DNA of 64,000 bases from Microplitis mediator (taxonomy: Eukaryota; Arthropoda; Insecta; Hymenoptera; Braconidae), in assembly GCF_029852145.1 (NCBI RefSeq), contig NC_079978.1, forward strand, positions 19,325,774-19,389,773. Direction: 5' to 3'. This document shows, in pieces, positions 44,051 through 56,666 of this stretch (positions are counted from its first letter, which is position 1; each line of letters begins with the position of its first letter). A program made the position numbers and the translations under genes. The notes under the pieces are model-generated. The model saw only the letters and a program-made list of their open reading frames with translations, was not told the DNA's origin and did not search any database.

Positions 44051-44580
44051 CCTTGCGGCCCTCCAAAATACATTACAATGAATGTTAATCAACAAAAGTA
44101 GTGTAATACAGATACTAGTAATACATTATACATCAATACATCATACATCAATATATCAATATATCACTCCATCATCAAATAGACAATATCATTAGTGATT
44201 TTGACCAAATCACGCATTCTCTTCGCTCAACAAGAACTCAAAACACGCTTTACGGAAAGTAGGAAAAGACGGTTGTGAAGTGCAGTATGAAGGTAATCGA
44301 TTCCATATTCTAATCGCACTTACTAAAAAAGATTTGTCATACTTGGTGCTGTGGCAACCCGGTACAACAAGCAAATCATTCCGTACATCTCCCCTGCGCG
44401 GCCTATATTCACATATTTGCAAATTATCGCCAATAAGTGGCTTTTGCTGTAAATAGAGCGCTTTATAAATTAAACACGACATGAAAAAACTCCTCCTACT
44501 TCTTAGAGTTAACCAACAGAGTTCTTTGTAGTACCTTGTAACATGTTCAAATCTAGATGTTTTAAATATATATCTAACAC
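44051..44580 (-). pseudogene. LINE reverse-transcriptase C-terminus, 5'-truncated
   Basis: The open minus frame from about 44580 to the stop at 44210 encodes the tail of a jockey/CR1-like non-LTR reverse transcriptase. It shows FEHVTRYYKELCWLTLRSRR, then RNDLLVVPGCHSTKYDKSF and AIRIWNRLPSY...FPTFRKACFEFLL. This is the conserved C-terminal domain downstream of the polymerase core. The frame is closed upstream of about 44580, so it is a 5'-truncated copy. Its 3' UTR runs from 44209 to 44051 and resumes at 27082 beyond the Maverick. The clade assignment is tentative. Confidence 0.85.
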
Positions 44581-44811
44581 AAGTTTAAGTTCTTTTTTTA
44601 ATAAATGCAAAACATATTCTAAGATATGAAAACATTTTGGTGTTGACTAAGTTGTAACTTAGTACCGATTTACGCCAACTAAGTCTAATTTCAATCACAT
44701 TGTCTTGGATTTTACTGTGTTCACTTAAAGTTTTAAGTTAAAAGAGTCGTATTGGAGTTAAAAGAAGTAATGCAGAAACAGTTATTGATGGTATATAAAA
44801 TTGATGTAGTA

Positions 44812-45387
44812 CCCTTACGGAAAAAAACTGATAAACACTTATGAACACTATCGAAAATTCATCAGTGTTGATAAGTGTTTTATTAGTGATCAGTAGTGAC
44901 CATGAGTACTTTAATTAGTGAATCTTACAACACTATTGGAAGTGATTAGTGTTAATAGTGTTGTGTTAGTGTTCATTAGTCGGAGTACTAATGGATCTTG
45001 CAACACTATTGGAGGTGGTTAGTTTTGAATAATGTTCTATTAGTGTTCATTAGTACTCTGGCTAATGAATCTTGCACCATTTTTGGAAGAGATTGGTATT
45101 GAATTTCTGATCATTATTTCTTCAAAGACTGAGTCTGGTAGCACTATTGGAAGAAATCAGTGTTAAATAGCGTTTCATTAGTAATCATTAGTAGTCTGTA
45201 GTGAATCTTTCAATATTGCTGGGAATGATTAGTGCTGACCAGGTTTCACTAGTGTTCATTAGTAATCCAAATAGCCGATACTACGTTACTGTGAAATTCA
45301 AATTAACGACACTAAGATATTAGTGCGCGAAAAAGTTGAAGCATTAGTATTTCTCATTAGTGTTGATTAGTTTTTTTCCATAAGGGT
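44812..45387. mobile_element. CCCTTACGGAAAAA-ended MITE of ATTAGTG words
   Basis: Left ACCCTTACGGAAAAAAACTGA and right TAGTTTTTTTCCATAAGGGT are inverted. The words TTAGTGTTCATTAGT and ACACTTATGAACACT recur inside. It is non-coding and related to 17455-17775. Confidence 0.75.
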
Positions 45388-45732
45388 GCGCATAGTAATT
45401 AATTTAATCATTTATAATTCTTTAATTAAATAACGTAATTTATAAAAAACAAACATTCAAATAATAATTTATTAAAATTTTAAAATCTAATTAAATAATT
45501 TTAGAAAAAGTAATTATTATACTCTAAAAAATAAAACTCAGTTTCGACTCACTTTTGGCGCCCATTTTTGAGTCAAAAAAGAAACAAGCATTAGGTGATT
45601 TTAAGTTGCTTAGCAAGTCGAAATCAAGTCAACTTGATGAGTTAACAAGTGTAGCCAAAATCAAGTTAATCAAGTCAAATACAAGTCCAAAAAATTATAG
45701 CAGTCAAAATCGCGTTATTTTTTTGACCCGGG

Positions 45733-47035
45733 TATTTAGTGTAGAAATGAGACAAATTTAAAAAATAAAAATAATTAAATTATAAAGGACGTAAATGTTT
45801 TACATTCAATACATCACCATATTTTCTACCATTTAAACATCCGTGTCCTAGTTTGTTATTACCAGATGTAACCACTGGAGGCCCCCGATGTACTATTCGA
45901 ATATTCCCAATTGACTTCAAATGACACAAATTTAGCAGTATATGCGTCTATGAGAAATCAATATTGACGTATGAGTACAACTGAGATTCACGGAACCACA
46001 AAAATGAAGCTAAATAGATCGAATAATGCATGGCTCTGAAATAGAACACGAACAATAGAAGCCTAAAGTGGCAACAAAAAGTTCTCTAATGAACGATATA
46101 TTTTTATTGTTCCGCGTAATGGATCTTAGACTTCGTCATTGAACTTTTAGATGGAAAATTGCAACACTTTCAACAAGTAGACTTCTGTGTGCTAATAATT
46201 CTTTTGAAAATATTGGTTCCAATGTTGGTGAGCTGTAAAATAAACAAATCATCCACTCATGAGATTTCCAATGAATTGATGATTCTATCTGACAACTTTC
46301 TAGAAGCTTCCGAAACTTCTAACGATAGTTTATAGGAGGTTTAAACTTTGTCCAGTTGCTTAATGAATGCTCCGTAGTGAAATTTTCATCCAGAATTAAC
46401 GGGATTGAATCATAAATCACTAAATTGTCTACATACTCCCAAGCAAATTCGACGCGTCTAATCTACGCAAATATTATGAATAAAATCGGAACCAGGGATA
46501 TCATATTGTATCGACTTTTCCCTCAGACCCTGTTTTTAATTTCAGCACGTGTCGATATATCCTTGTGATTTCCTACTCCTCCGTCATTATTATTGTTTTT
46601 ACCCACAGAATAAACTCTTGCTAAACCTGTATCTTTCTCAATGCTTTTGCCAGGATAGAAAAAAAAATATATAAATAAATGTAGAGTCTAATCTTCCCGC
46701 TCCGCGATTGAAGGATGAAATTTAAAGGGGGCAAAACGAGGCTTGCAAAAACTATCCGTCAGAAATAGCAGTAAAAAAAAAAATATACAGTCGGTTATAT
46801 AAAAAAATTAACCGTCGATCATTACATTTAATTAATTTTGAAAAAAAAAAAAACAATGAGGATTACAATAGTGGATATCAGAAGGGATTGACGAGATAAA
46901 ACTCTGGAGATCCTAAAAAAAAAATGTTGGAAAACTTTTAAGTACACACCCCAATTGCTCATTTTGTTTTTAATCATTACTTTCATTTTACAATGTCAAT
47001 TTTTTTTTTTTATTATGAATTTTTATTCAATTTAT
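45733..47035. other. No gene seen
   Basis: No repeat ends or coding frames that I can support. This is one of the more unique-looking stretches. Confidence 0.45.
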
Positions 47036-47415
47036 AAATTACCGATTTGATTTTTTATTTCTTATTTTCAATCTAATATTTTCTTATTAACATTTTTTTT
47101 AAATATCCCGCCTTTTTGTCTTAGATGTCGCTCTTTTTTTCAAACCTATACTGTCACGCTAATGCTGTTGGCAGTAGTTGATAGAGAGAAAAAATGGAAA
47201 AAATAATAACAGTGAAAATAAAAATGACAGCTAAATTTTTCGTGAATAATCAGTTTTACGTTTCTAATTAATTACAATTAAACTAAAAAGATATAGACTG
47301 TGATTTTCCATAGGGTTCTTGTGATAAAAAATACGAAGAAAACAAAAAAAAGTTAGGCCGATTAATTGTGTCTATCGAGAGTTATCTTGTTTGCGAAGTT
47401 TCATACGTAACAATT
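47036..47415 (+). repeat. Interspersed repeat, copy A
   Basis: Matches the reverse complement of 62560-62945. Shared phrases in order include ATTTTCTTATTAA, ATATCCCGCC, GATGTCGCTCTTTTTT, ACGCTAATGCTG, CCATAGGGTTCTTGTGAT and TATCGAGAGTTATC. No termini are seen. Confidence 0.75.
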
Positions 47416-48453
47416 GACCGCAATAGTTTTTTGAGTTTAAATAATTTATTTTAAACTAATAAAATATCGAATCGACTTAATGTTGGGTTCAAATTGTTCT
47501 TTAATAAATTCTCTACACGCTAGTATACAATTTGATTTATTTTGGTGTAAATAAAAGAGTGTAGAAATATTTTAGTATAAATAAAATAGTCGGAAAAAGT
47601 AAACCGTTCATAAAGCTTCGCGTTCGAGGTGCGCAATGAAATAGAAATATTTTAACGGGAGTTTTTCATAATTTTCAGATTTGAAGTCAGTTATAGAAAA
47701 GGTTAAAAGTTTTAGCAATTAATTATTGAATAATTTACATTTAAGAAAATTTGTTTTGCTCATTACACAAGACACCTGAAAGACTACTAATGTGTGGATT
47801 TCACGTAACAATGTAAATGTTCAAATCTACATAATGAATTTCAATGAAACTTAAATTGGTGAATAATAAGTCCATCTGTATTCAATATTATAATTTATTT
47901 CAGAGCTTGCAAGAATTCAAAAGGTAAACCAAAATGAATTATTTTCATTTTCCAGTTTTCTACTAAACTCACTGAATATAAGAATTTCAAAAAAGTTATT
48001 CATGTAAAATAGCTGCAAAGATACTTCGATAACAAACAACTTAAAAATTATTAAGAACAATATATATTCTGAATGAGTTTACATTTCGTAAACACATCAT
48101 TTTATCAAAAGTTGAGTTCATTTTTCAAGATGTGAATGCTGTTAAAAAAAAATCTATCGCTCATAAATAAAGTTAAAATTTGAATATAAGAGGAAGAAAA
48201 CGAGCTTACAAATGGCAGAGAAGCTAGATTATATCCCTAGCCAATGACAAATGGGAATTTTTTTTGTGAACTTGTTGAATATACTTGAATACAAATTTAT
48301 TTTCAATCAGTTACAGTTTGATGACCTAAAATTTACAAAAATAAACTTTTACTATTTTTTAGAAAGAGTTAATATGTTATCTTTTCAAAAAACCATCCGT
48401 AATTGACGGTCGTTAATTCATTTTTTAATGTCGCCAAAAAAAAGAAAAATTTT
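47416..48453. other. No gene seen
   Basis: AT-rich spacer without supported features. Confidence 0.4.
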
Positions 48454-49125
48454 CCCGCTTGAAAATAATGTATAGTTCTAAAATATACTACAAAGTATAG
48501 CCATGTGTATACTTTCTATAAATGCGGCAAAATATCTCATAAATGAGTTATAACACGTGATACTTAGTTATTATAAATTTAAGATATAATTAATTGTATA
48601 GTATTACATATATGTAAAACTATACCTTAATGTATACTTTTTAATATATTCGAAATTTATAAATTAAACTATAGTTGATCGAAGATATTTATGATAGAAG
48701 TAGAAAGTATAATAATCGATATACATTGCAAATCTATCAACGAGTATATCTCAAATATATAAAAGAAGTATAAAAAAGTATACAAATTAGTACAGCTTAG
48801 GAAAACAAAAATTATATCGGCCGAAAAAAAAATTATCTTCAGAAAATTTATCTCTCTAGATGATTTCTTTTTACTCCAAAAGAACTTAGGTTTTCCTGAG
48901 AATTTTCTCCTGAGAATTCCGATATAATTAGAGTATACTCATTGTATATGATTTTTATTATATAATTCGGGTATAGTTTAACTTATACAAAATTTATATA
49001 ACTCAGAGTATATTAAATTAGAAATCTTACTTATACTGATGAAGTATAATCAAGTATATCAAAACGGCAAACAATAGTAGCACGAAAATATATTGAGAAT
49101 TATATATTGTAGTATAATTTTATAC
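48454..49125. mobile_element. CCCGC-ended element, GTATAG subfamily, right end lost
   Basis: Starts CCCGCTTGAAAATAATGTATA and follows 22863-23560 almost base for base. It breaks off near 49125, where a GGGGATACCGGGGCACGAAGG sequence begins. Confidence 0.7.
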
Positions 49126-49500
49126 AGGGGATACCGGGGCACGAAGGCCCCCTTAAGCCAGTTTTTTCTTCTTGTGGCTTGACCATCAAATTTATTTATA
49201 TTCCGTCTATTTCGGAAGAATCAGTCGAAAATTTGCGAAGTCGAAAAAAAATTTTTTTTTTCTGGGGCCCGAGGCTCACTCCCCAAAAAATTATAAAAAA
49301 ATTTTTTTCTTATTTCCCCTTAAGTTATGACCTCTACAATGTTTTTATTATATTCTAGGTCAATATGTGATATGTAGGGAAAAATGGACCACTCAAAATA
49401 ATTTTTTTGTTATAATTTTTTTTTATCGAGTGGTCTATTTTACCCCACATATCACATATTGGCCTAAAATATGATGAAAACATTATTGAGTGGTCATCAC
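49126..49500. repeat. GGGG-word repeat with internal palindrome
   Basis: AGGGGATACCGGGGCACGAAGGC on the left resembles the TAGGGGAG families. At 49360-49480, AATATGTGATATGTAGGG and CCCCACATATCACATATT form an inverted pair. The right limit is not clear. Confidence 0.45.
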
Positions 49501-50652
49501 TTGTCGGAAATCAAAGGGTACTGCGCGATTTCCCAAGAGTTAGAGAACCCGGGAATCGTTGTTTTGAAATTTATTTACAAGATCTTATAAGAAGTCGATT
49601 CTTAAATTTTTATTACTTGGAAAAAAAGAATATGTCGGGATTTGAATTGAGTAGGATCCTCAGCAGCGGCCTCGAAACTTAGAAAAAGTAAATAAAACCA
49701 ATAATCGCAATACTAATTACAACACTGCATAATTATTTTTCTGTCAACTTAACTTCTTGTTTCAAATTCGGTTGACAACACATTAAAAACTCGTAGAATC
49801 TTCAAGTCCATTGCTCCGTGCAATCAGAAAAGTAAAATTTCAAAATTTAGTTCGTACTGACCACCTTTAAGACTCACTTATGTTCTCAAATTATTTAACA
49901 GTGTGACCTATGACATCCTTTTTTCCTGTTTTCTAAAATAAATGCCTTAAATTTATGCATCAATTACTGGGCCGTATGACGTCAAAGATGTCCCGTGATC
50001 GAACCAAAAACTGAAGATCACAAATATCTACTCACAACTGGTTTATTTTTCCTTTAATATTAAATATACATTTTAAATTTACCCTTTAACGTCATTTTTT
50101 AAACAAAAAATATAAAATATTATTTTACGAAGAATAATTTTCATTTTCCAGAATATTTTAACATATTAAGGGAAAACAACAATTTTTAAAATTTCATATT
50201 TCTTAATTTATTTATTTTAAATGCTCGTATAATCCTGATAATTACTGCTTCCAAAAAAAATTCCCATTCGTCTCGTCTCAATCATAATGTCATTTATGTT
50301 CTTTTCACACTTAAGGTGTAAATACTTAAGTACCCATATAATAGAATCTAATGGTCATTTGCCGAAAGGTAGACAAAGTCTCAGTCATTATAGGATTAAA
50401 AACATTAAAAGTAAATAAGTGTGGATTCATTTAATGGCGCTAGACTATAATGAGGTGTCAATTTTTACCTGCGTAATTAGTCTGTCTGCCGAAATCTTTG
50501 TCCCTTATAAAGTCTCTTTTGAGTTACCATTTAAATTTTGTAAGTACTAATGACATTGAAATGACTTTTGTAAAATTCTTCTGACCAATGAACTTGCAAT
50601 TAGTGTCCCCTCTTCCTTAATTTGGGCCTTTAAACGAAAAGGACTTGCTGCC
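49501..50652. other. Upstream spacer of the Spt6-like gene
   Basis: No repeat termini are recognised. The sequence is less repetitive than elsewhere in the window. Confidence 0.45.
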
Positions 50653-50660
50653 TATTTAAA
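50653..50660 (+). promoter_or_regulatory. TATA-like box of the Spt6-SH2-like gene
   Basis: TATTTAAA about 150 bp before the ATG. GACACTCTGATGTAGTTTAG, 20-40 bp downstream, is a plausible start region. Confidence 0.5.
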
Positions 50661-50803
50661 GTGCAGCCGACACTCTGATGTAGTTTAGTGGTCCTGTAGC
50701 TCTTGAGCATCACGATCATACTTCATCCTACTGTTGATCATTACTACAGAAGTTACTTGTTTAAATTTGAAAGCATCTGTATCAAGAAATTATTCCTGCT
50801 AAA

Positions 50804-51579
50804 ATGAATTCCGTAAGTTTTTATTTTTTTTTTTAAATAATTTAAGTCGAATTTTGAATTTAATTTGAATCAAATAATTATTTTAAATGAAATATATTTG
50901 GTCAAATAAATTTTTAATTTCATTAAATAATTATTTTAATTTATTGTATTTAATTATTTCATTGATTATAACTTATGATTAAAAATTTTAGGAAAATCAA
51001 AGTTCCCCTGAAGCTCAGAAACTATTGAAGAATTTAAAACGAGGGGAAGCTGTTTTCAGCGGCTATTCAAACGATCGTTTTACATTTACGTGGAAAGTGA
51101 CTGATGACATTTATCAGCACGTTGAAGTAACTGAAACGGATAAGCCGAATTATTATACAATGGGACGAAGTTTGTGGATCGGCACTAAAAAATTTGAAAC
51201 CCCGATGCAAATAATGGTGATACATATCAACGCGATGGCTTATAACGCCGAAGAAATAATTGAATCCAAGTATTATCGCAGTGAGGTTCGTTCCGGTGGC
51301 AAAGCTGAGCAAGTATTGAGGAAACAGAAGGAAGAAAATCCCGGTAGAATTCCATTCATTGTTACAGCTTCGAAAAAATATCCTGGGAAATTTTTACTAT
51401 CGTATGTGCCTCTATTTCTATGTTACCATGAATACGTTACTGTTACCCCAGAGGGGTTCGAATATCGCAACCAACTATTCAAGAAGTTTAAGACGTTGAT
51501 ACGTTGGTTCAAAAATCACGCCAGGAATCCGAACTCTGTCACTTATGATACTTCAGATGTCACATGTTCAACTGCTTGA
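50804..51579 (+). CDS. Spt6 tandem-SH2-like small protein
   Basis: Exon 1 50804-50812 (Met-Asn-Ser) ends at a strong donor TCC|GTAAGT. Exon 2 runs from 50992, after AAAATTTTAG, to the stop at 51577-51579, in phase, giving 198 residues. Almost the whole product matches the C-terminal tandem SH2 region of elongation factor Spt6: EAQKLLKNLKRGEA, TWKVTDDIYQHVEV, GRSLWIGTKKFE, GGKAEQVLRKQKEENPGRIP, ASKKYPGKFLLSY, HEYVTVTPEGFEYRNQLF and LIRWFKNHARNP. Spt6's core domains are absent. In Spt6 this module binds the phosphorylated Rpb1 linker, but the site of the N-terminal SH2 Arg reads AVFSGYSN here. A partial, intron-bearing duplicate under its own promoter fits. The function is unknown; competing with Spt6 or a new partner are options. 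Confidence 0.85.
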
Positions 51580-51691
51580 TTTTTATTTATTTATTTATTT
51601 ATTTATTTTATATATTTGTATGTATTTATTTTCAAATTTTTTACCTTTTCTGTACAAATTAAATAATTTTTATGCCGTTTTTTTATTTTTT

Positions 51692-51697
51692 AATAAA
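51692..51697 (+). promoter_or_regulatory. Poly(A) signal of the Spt6-SH2-like gene
   Basis: AATAAA 113 bp after the stop codon. The 3' UTR also has a run of TTTATTTATTTATT. Confidence 0.6.
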
Positions 51698-52465
51698 CAA
51701 AAATCAAACGAATGCCAATTTTTTATTTTTGTAAATATTTCCATTAAAAAGTAATTAAGACTTTAGTTTATAAGAAATTAGTTTTAGATTTTAAACTTTA
51801 GTTAATGTCCAATACGATGCGGAAATTGATAATTTAGTTTAAAGTAAGTACATTTTTAAATAAAATATATAGTTTTTAAAAAATTTCTGTCAAAAAGAAA
51901 TCAAAATTGTAATTTAGTAGGCGGCAAGAGAATTTTAATTTCTTAAAATAGAGCCGCTGGTTAATTTTTCAAAATTGTGATTAAATTCTGGTCTTTAAAA
52001 ATGGGAATAATTATTAAAGTTTCAGTTTTTCAAAAATTCTAGATCTAAAATATAAATTTTCGACTCAGACTGAACTTAATTTCACTGCCGTGATTAAATA
52101 ATTTAAAAATAAATATAGGGGAGGAGGGGGGGGAGCATAGAGGGTACTTAAGGAAATACTAAGTTTCCGAGGACTAAAATACGTTAAATCTTTTTGTTTT
52201 TAATAATATTTAAGGTAAATAGAAAAAATTTTTAGCTGTTGTTGAAAAATAAAATTTTTATTTTTGGCGGGCGAAATGCGGTACCCTTTTAAAAAAGTTA
52301 AAAAACAAAAATTCTGAAAGTTGGTGGAATTTCATTAAATTAAATTTTTTATATGTAATATACAAAGAAAAAAATTACATTTTACATCATTGGTGGATAC
52401 GTAGGCAAAAAAAAATTTTTTTTTGGGGGGCAGAGAGGCCCTCCAAAAAATTATAATTTTTTTTT

Positions 52466-52659
52466 TAACTTCCCGCTAAGAAAATCGACGATTTTCAAAA
52501 AATTCGGGAAGTTATTGTTTTCACCCCGATTTGCAAAAATCGAAATTTTATCAGAGGTCGACGTTTTGAGTTCCTATAGGAAGCTATTCTGACTATTTTC
52601 AGAATGATGTCTGAGTGTCTGTATGTATGTATGTACGTATGTATGTATGTATGTATGTA

Positions 52660-52748
<89 letters not shown>

Positions 52749-53208
52749 GTATGTATGTGTGTGACCGGTCTATAACTTTTTAACTAATGAACCGATTTGG
52801 ATGGTTAAGGTGGCAATCGAAAGAGCTTGTTGGCCATCAACTTTTCTGAAAATTTCAGATCATTTGATCGAGTAGACTCGGAAATATTAGTGAATTACGG
52901 AAAAAAATTTTTTTAGATTTTTATTGATTTCTCAGAAACGACTTGAACGATCAACTTCAAAATCTAGTCAGCTTTAGAACTTAATAAAACGCGTCTATTG
53001 CCGCCCTAGCCATCTCAATCGAATAATTCGTTCGAGAGTTATCGTGGGAGAAAGAAATGCCAAAAAACGGTTTTTTTTTTTAAACAATGGGATACAAAAG
53101 TATTTTCGAGCTCAAAGAGCTCGAAAATGTATTCACAACAACGTTTTCGAGCTCAAAAGAGCTCGAAAACAGCGGGAAGTTTTGGGGCTGGCCCGCAGGG
53201 TCAACCGA
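52466..53208. mobile_element. CTTCCCGCTAAG...CAGCGGGAAG element
   Basis: Starts AACTTCCCGCTAAGAAAATC and ends AACAGCGGGAAGTTTTGGGG followed by CTGGCCCGCAGGGTCAACC. The interior has a hyper-repetitive GTAT/GT block and an ACTTTTTAACTAATGAACCGAT phrase. A relative lies at 56667-57968 with the same right end. The class is unknown to me; there is no coding capacity. Confidence 0.6.
52617..52762. repeat. (GTAT)n(GT)n microsatellite
   Basis: GTAT repeats followed by about 35 GT units and a few more GTAT units. Confidence 0.95.
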
Positions 53209-53829
53209 TAAACAGATTTTTTTAATTCTTTTCATCATTAAGAATGTATTTCTTTCTCTTGACAACTATTTTTGGTTTTATAATACTCAAAAAAAATTTT
53301 TTTAGGTGTAATAAATCGTTTTCCCTCGATTAGCTTAATTACTAAGTATTATTGAATAAAAAAAAAACAATTCCATATTTCTTATTGGTCATTATTTTGA
53401 ACCTAAAAAAAGTAATTTTTGATTTTTTAAATTACAGATTATTTTGCATTATTTATAAAATTTTATCAATTAAAAAATAAAATATATTATTTTCGAATGT
53501 TTTTAGGGGCCAAATTTGCCCCAGCTATAGAAAATGAGCCGAAAAATGGATTAATATATTGAATTTTTTTTAATTTGACAATAAAAATTTGAACAAATCG
53601 TTTTTTCAGAATTCGCGGGTGGTCCATTTTGCCCTTAGTGTCATGCGTAGGGCTGAAAATGCGCAAATATATCAGATTTATAGTAATAAGACTTATTAGT
53701 GCTTATGAGAAATGATAGTCTATATAATAAAGTATAATTCCGTAAAAAAAAAGTCATCATGTTGCTTTTATTCATCTAAAAAAAAAAATGTTAAAGTATT
53801 TTTGGTTCAATTGACCCCACTCTCCCTTA

Positions 53830-54915
53830 TAGGTCTCAGAGCTATCTACCGTATTGTTGTCAGAACGATACAGTAGATCGTTGCAGTAACAATCAAGTAG
53901 ATAACTATTGCATATTGTTACTGTAACTATACAGTATACTTCTGAGAACAATATTTTTTTCACCGTGTGTAGTCAAAATAATGTCTTATTATATGATTTA
54001 AACAAAACGATTGATTTCGATAGCTTTTGTAGGAATCGAAAGAGTTCATGCTATTCAATAATGATCATAAAATTTAATTCGATTTCTTTTCAGATAAATG
54101 CTCAGTGATCAGCTAACCGAGCAGTCGTTTAAAAAGTAATTGAAACTTTCATTGAAATAGTTCCTACGTAGTTAAAGTTAATGATTTTATTAAGAGAAAA
54201 CTTATTATCATTTACTTAGTTTTCGCCCAGATCTCAATCCATCTCTCTAGATTTTAACGGTCATTAAATTTATCCGAATTTTTAACAGATTTAATGAGAT
54301 GTCAAATATTTGATTAAATTTCATATTTTACATCGCAAAATTATACATTCATTACATTATGAGACAAAATTGCGCAACGAATGAAATTGTCGTTAGCTGA
54401 ACTATGGCAAGTATTTGTGTAGGGGAGACCGGGGTTGGTTGTCTAACGAGGTGGCCTCAGCAGTCATTTGTGGCGATCGGTTCATCGAATCCCTCTACAG
54501 CATAAAAAAAACCGGACGATTTTCATGCAGAAACGCCGAAGTTGAAATTAAGGCTCCTTTTCAATGGCCTATAGGGTCGCTAAAACTGAGCTATCATTGA
54601 ATATAACCTGTTTCGATATTCATAATCCAACATTATTTAGAGTTTAATTAATGTATCATTGTTCAAACTAATGAAGTAATTCAATCATTTCAGTGTAATA
54701 CGAATTTCAATGAAAAACATTACATTGAATGAATCATGACGAGAAGTTGAATTAATTATGAATTCGTTTGAGTTGATAATGTAAATAACCCCAAAAGCTA
54801 CTTTGTGTGCGAGTTGAATTCAATTTGGATATGTAGCTCAGCTGAAATCTACATTCGGTGTTTGACGGTAAAATGAGAGCAAATTTTCGTTGAGCAACCC
54901 TGGCTTTCTTATTAA
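53830..54915. other. Lone GGGG-element end, no gene
   Basis: TAGGGGAGACCGGGGTTGGTTG at 54420 looks like a single terminus of a GGGG-word element without a visible partner. The 61-codon frame at 54415-54600 runs through it and is not supported. Confidence 0.4.
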
Positions 54916-55806
54916 TAGGGGAAGGGGGGGGGGGGCAAAACGGGAAAGGCCGGCAAAATGGGATGCCCTCAAAATTTCGTCAAAATTTTTTTTTCTCGAA
55001 AAACTTTCGAAAATGGTCAAAAATGACATCTAGTATCATTTTACACTATTAACAGCTAAAAAAAACATTTTTATATTTTTTGCGAAAAGTATAAATGAAA
55101 AAAATGTACAAATTTTATCTTACTACAAATTTATTTTCATGAAGTATCACAAATTAAGAAATTTATTTCTTTAATTAACTCAAGAACAATAACAACAATA
55201 ATACTAATGAAAACTCTAAAACTGTAACATTGGTAATCATCATAATTTTAACTGTTACATTGTAACTTTCATAATTTTGTAATATTTTATAACTTTAGTG
55301 CTATAATATAACATTATTAACAGTTATGTTAATTTTCTAATATTCAATATTTAATTATTTCTCTTATGAAAATAATTTCTTTGGAATGAAAATTAACTAA
55401 CATTATTTTTAACATAAGTATTAAAATTTATAATAAATAACGATAACGATATATAACTGATTCATCGTTAATGAAAGATAAATCTCTAAAATTATTCACA
55501 ATAATCACAGATAAATTGAGTATCGTCGTCCGAAACACGTAAATTTTATTACTTACATCAATTCAGAAAGACATTATTACATCAATTTTATTCACTTGAA
55601 AAAAAAAAAAAAAAAAAAAAATTACTTTTTTTTGGAGTATCCCAATTTGCCCGCAGAAAATAAAAATTTTTTTTCTGATAGCAGTCTAAAATTCGTTATA
55701 TTTATTTCAAATAGAATCAAAATGAAGCCAATTTACGATATTTATGTCCCTAAAAACTAAATTTCTCGTTAAGTATCCCGTTTTGCCCCCCCCCCCCCTT
55801 CCTCTA
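54916..55806. mobile_element. TAGGGGAAG-ended element, CAAAACGGG words
   Basis: Left TAGGGGAAGG plus a G-run and CAAAACGGGAAAGG. Right CCCGTTTTGC plus a C-run and CCTTCCTCTA. Inner words GGCAAAATGGGATGCCC and AGTATCCCAATTTGCCC continue the inverted theme. A long A-run lies at 55600-55621. Confidence 0.75.
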
Positions 55807-56660
55807 ATTTCAACGATTATGTTTTCATTCAATGAAATTTAAGAATCAAATCACGATTTTTAGAACTTTGAATTAAATACATTCATACTTAATATCAAAA
55901 TAAAGTGTATACTTGGTATCAAAAATACTAGTCGTTATTTCAATAACGCCTGGACTTTGAGTCACGAAATTGGATCTATTAGCGGGAAATTTCAATTTAT
56001 TTGAATAGATAAAATATGATTTATTTGGAACAAGAATTGTGTAAATTGTTCAATTTGTGACAACCAGGTGACATCATGATCACCATTTTTTTTTCTCAGT
56101 GTACAAATTTTTTTTTCTGCATATCATTATGTCACACGCTATCAGAACTTCCTACTTTATGGGTCTATGATATTGACGTTGGTTATGATTATGCTGTAAA
56201 TATATATTGCACGACAGATCGTACGTGCTTATAAGCTTTTCCGATAATCTATGAATTAATAGGCAAGAGGTTTCTGGCACTAGAGGTTTCCGATTTGTAA
56301 CTACAAGTGGATGCCATGGTGTATTACAGTGTCCAGCACCGCAGAGTCGCCATGTTCTTGCTTCACTTAACTGCTATCCGGAAATTCTCTAAGAGGGCTC
56401 TTTTACACGACTCAATACCCGTCGATATCGTAACACGAAAGAGAGGAAGATAAATGGAATGAGAGAGCAACACGTATAACCATTTACTCTTCGTCAACGT
56501 TTTTGTTCGTTATAGTGATATAGTTTTTGCTTTTTTTATTTATTATACCTTGTGTTCAAGGATCGTTATTTTTTATTTAGTTTTTTCATCATGTACTCCT
56601 TCATAAAAATAAAGGATATAAATACAATCGTGATTGTCGTGTCTTACCTTAAAAAACTTT
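55807..56660. other. No gene seen
   Basis: No supported features. Confidence 0.4.
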
Positions 56661-56666
56661 TTAAAA

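Larger units (their letters stand above)
52116..53829. mobile_element. Composite GGGG-word element with mixed ends
   Basis: The left end TAGGGGAGGAGGGGGGGGAGC and internal GGGGCAGAGAGGCCC are G-word type. 53216-53690 matches the interior of the 7286-8034 family (GACAACTATTTTTGGTTTTAT and others). 53700-53829 matches the right end of the 18697-19587 family (TTGGTTCAATTGACCCCACT). It thus looks like a recombinant of two families. A different element (52466-53208) is nested in it. Confidence 0.55.
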
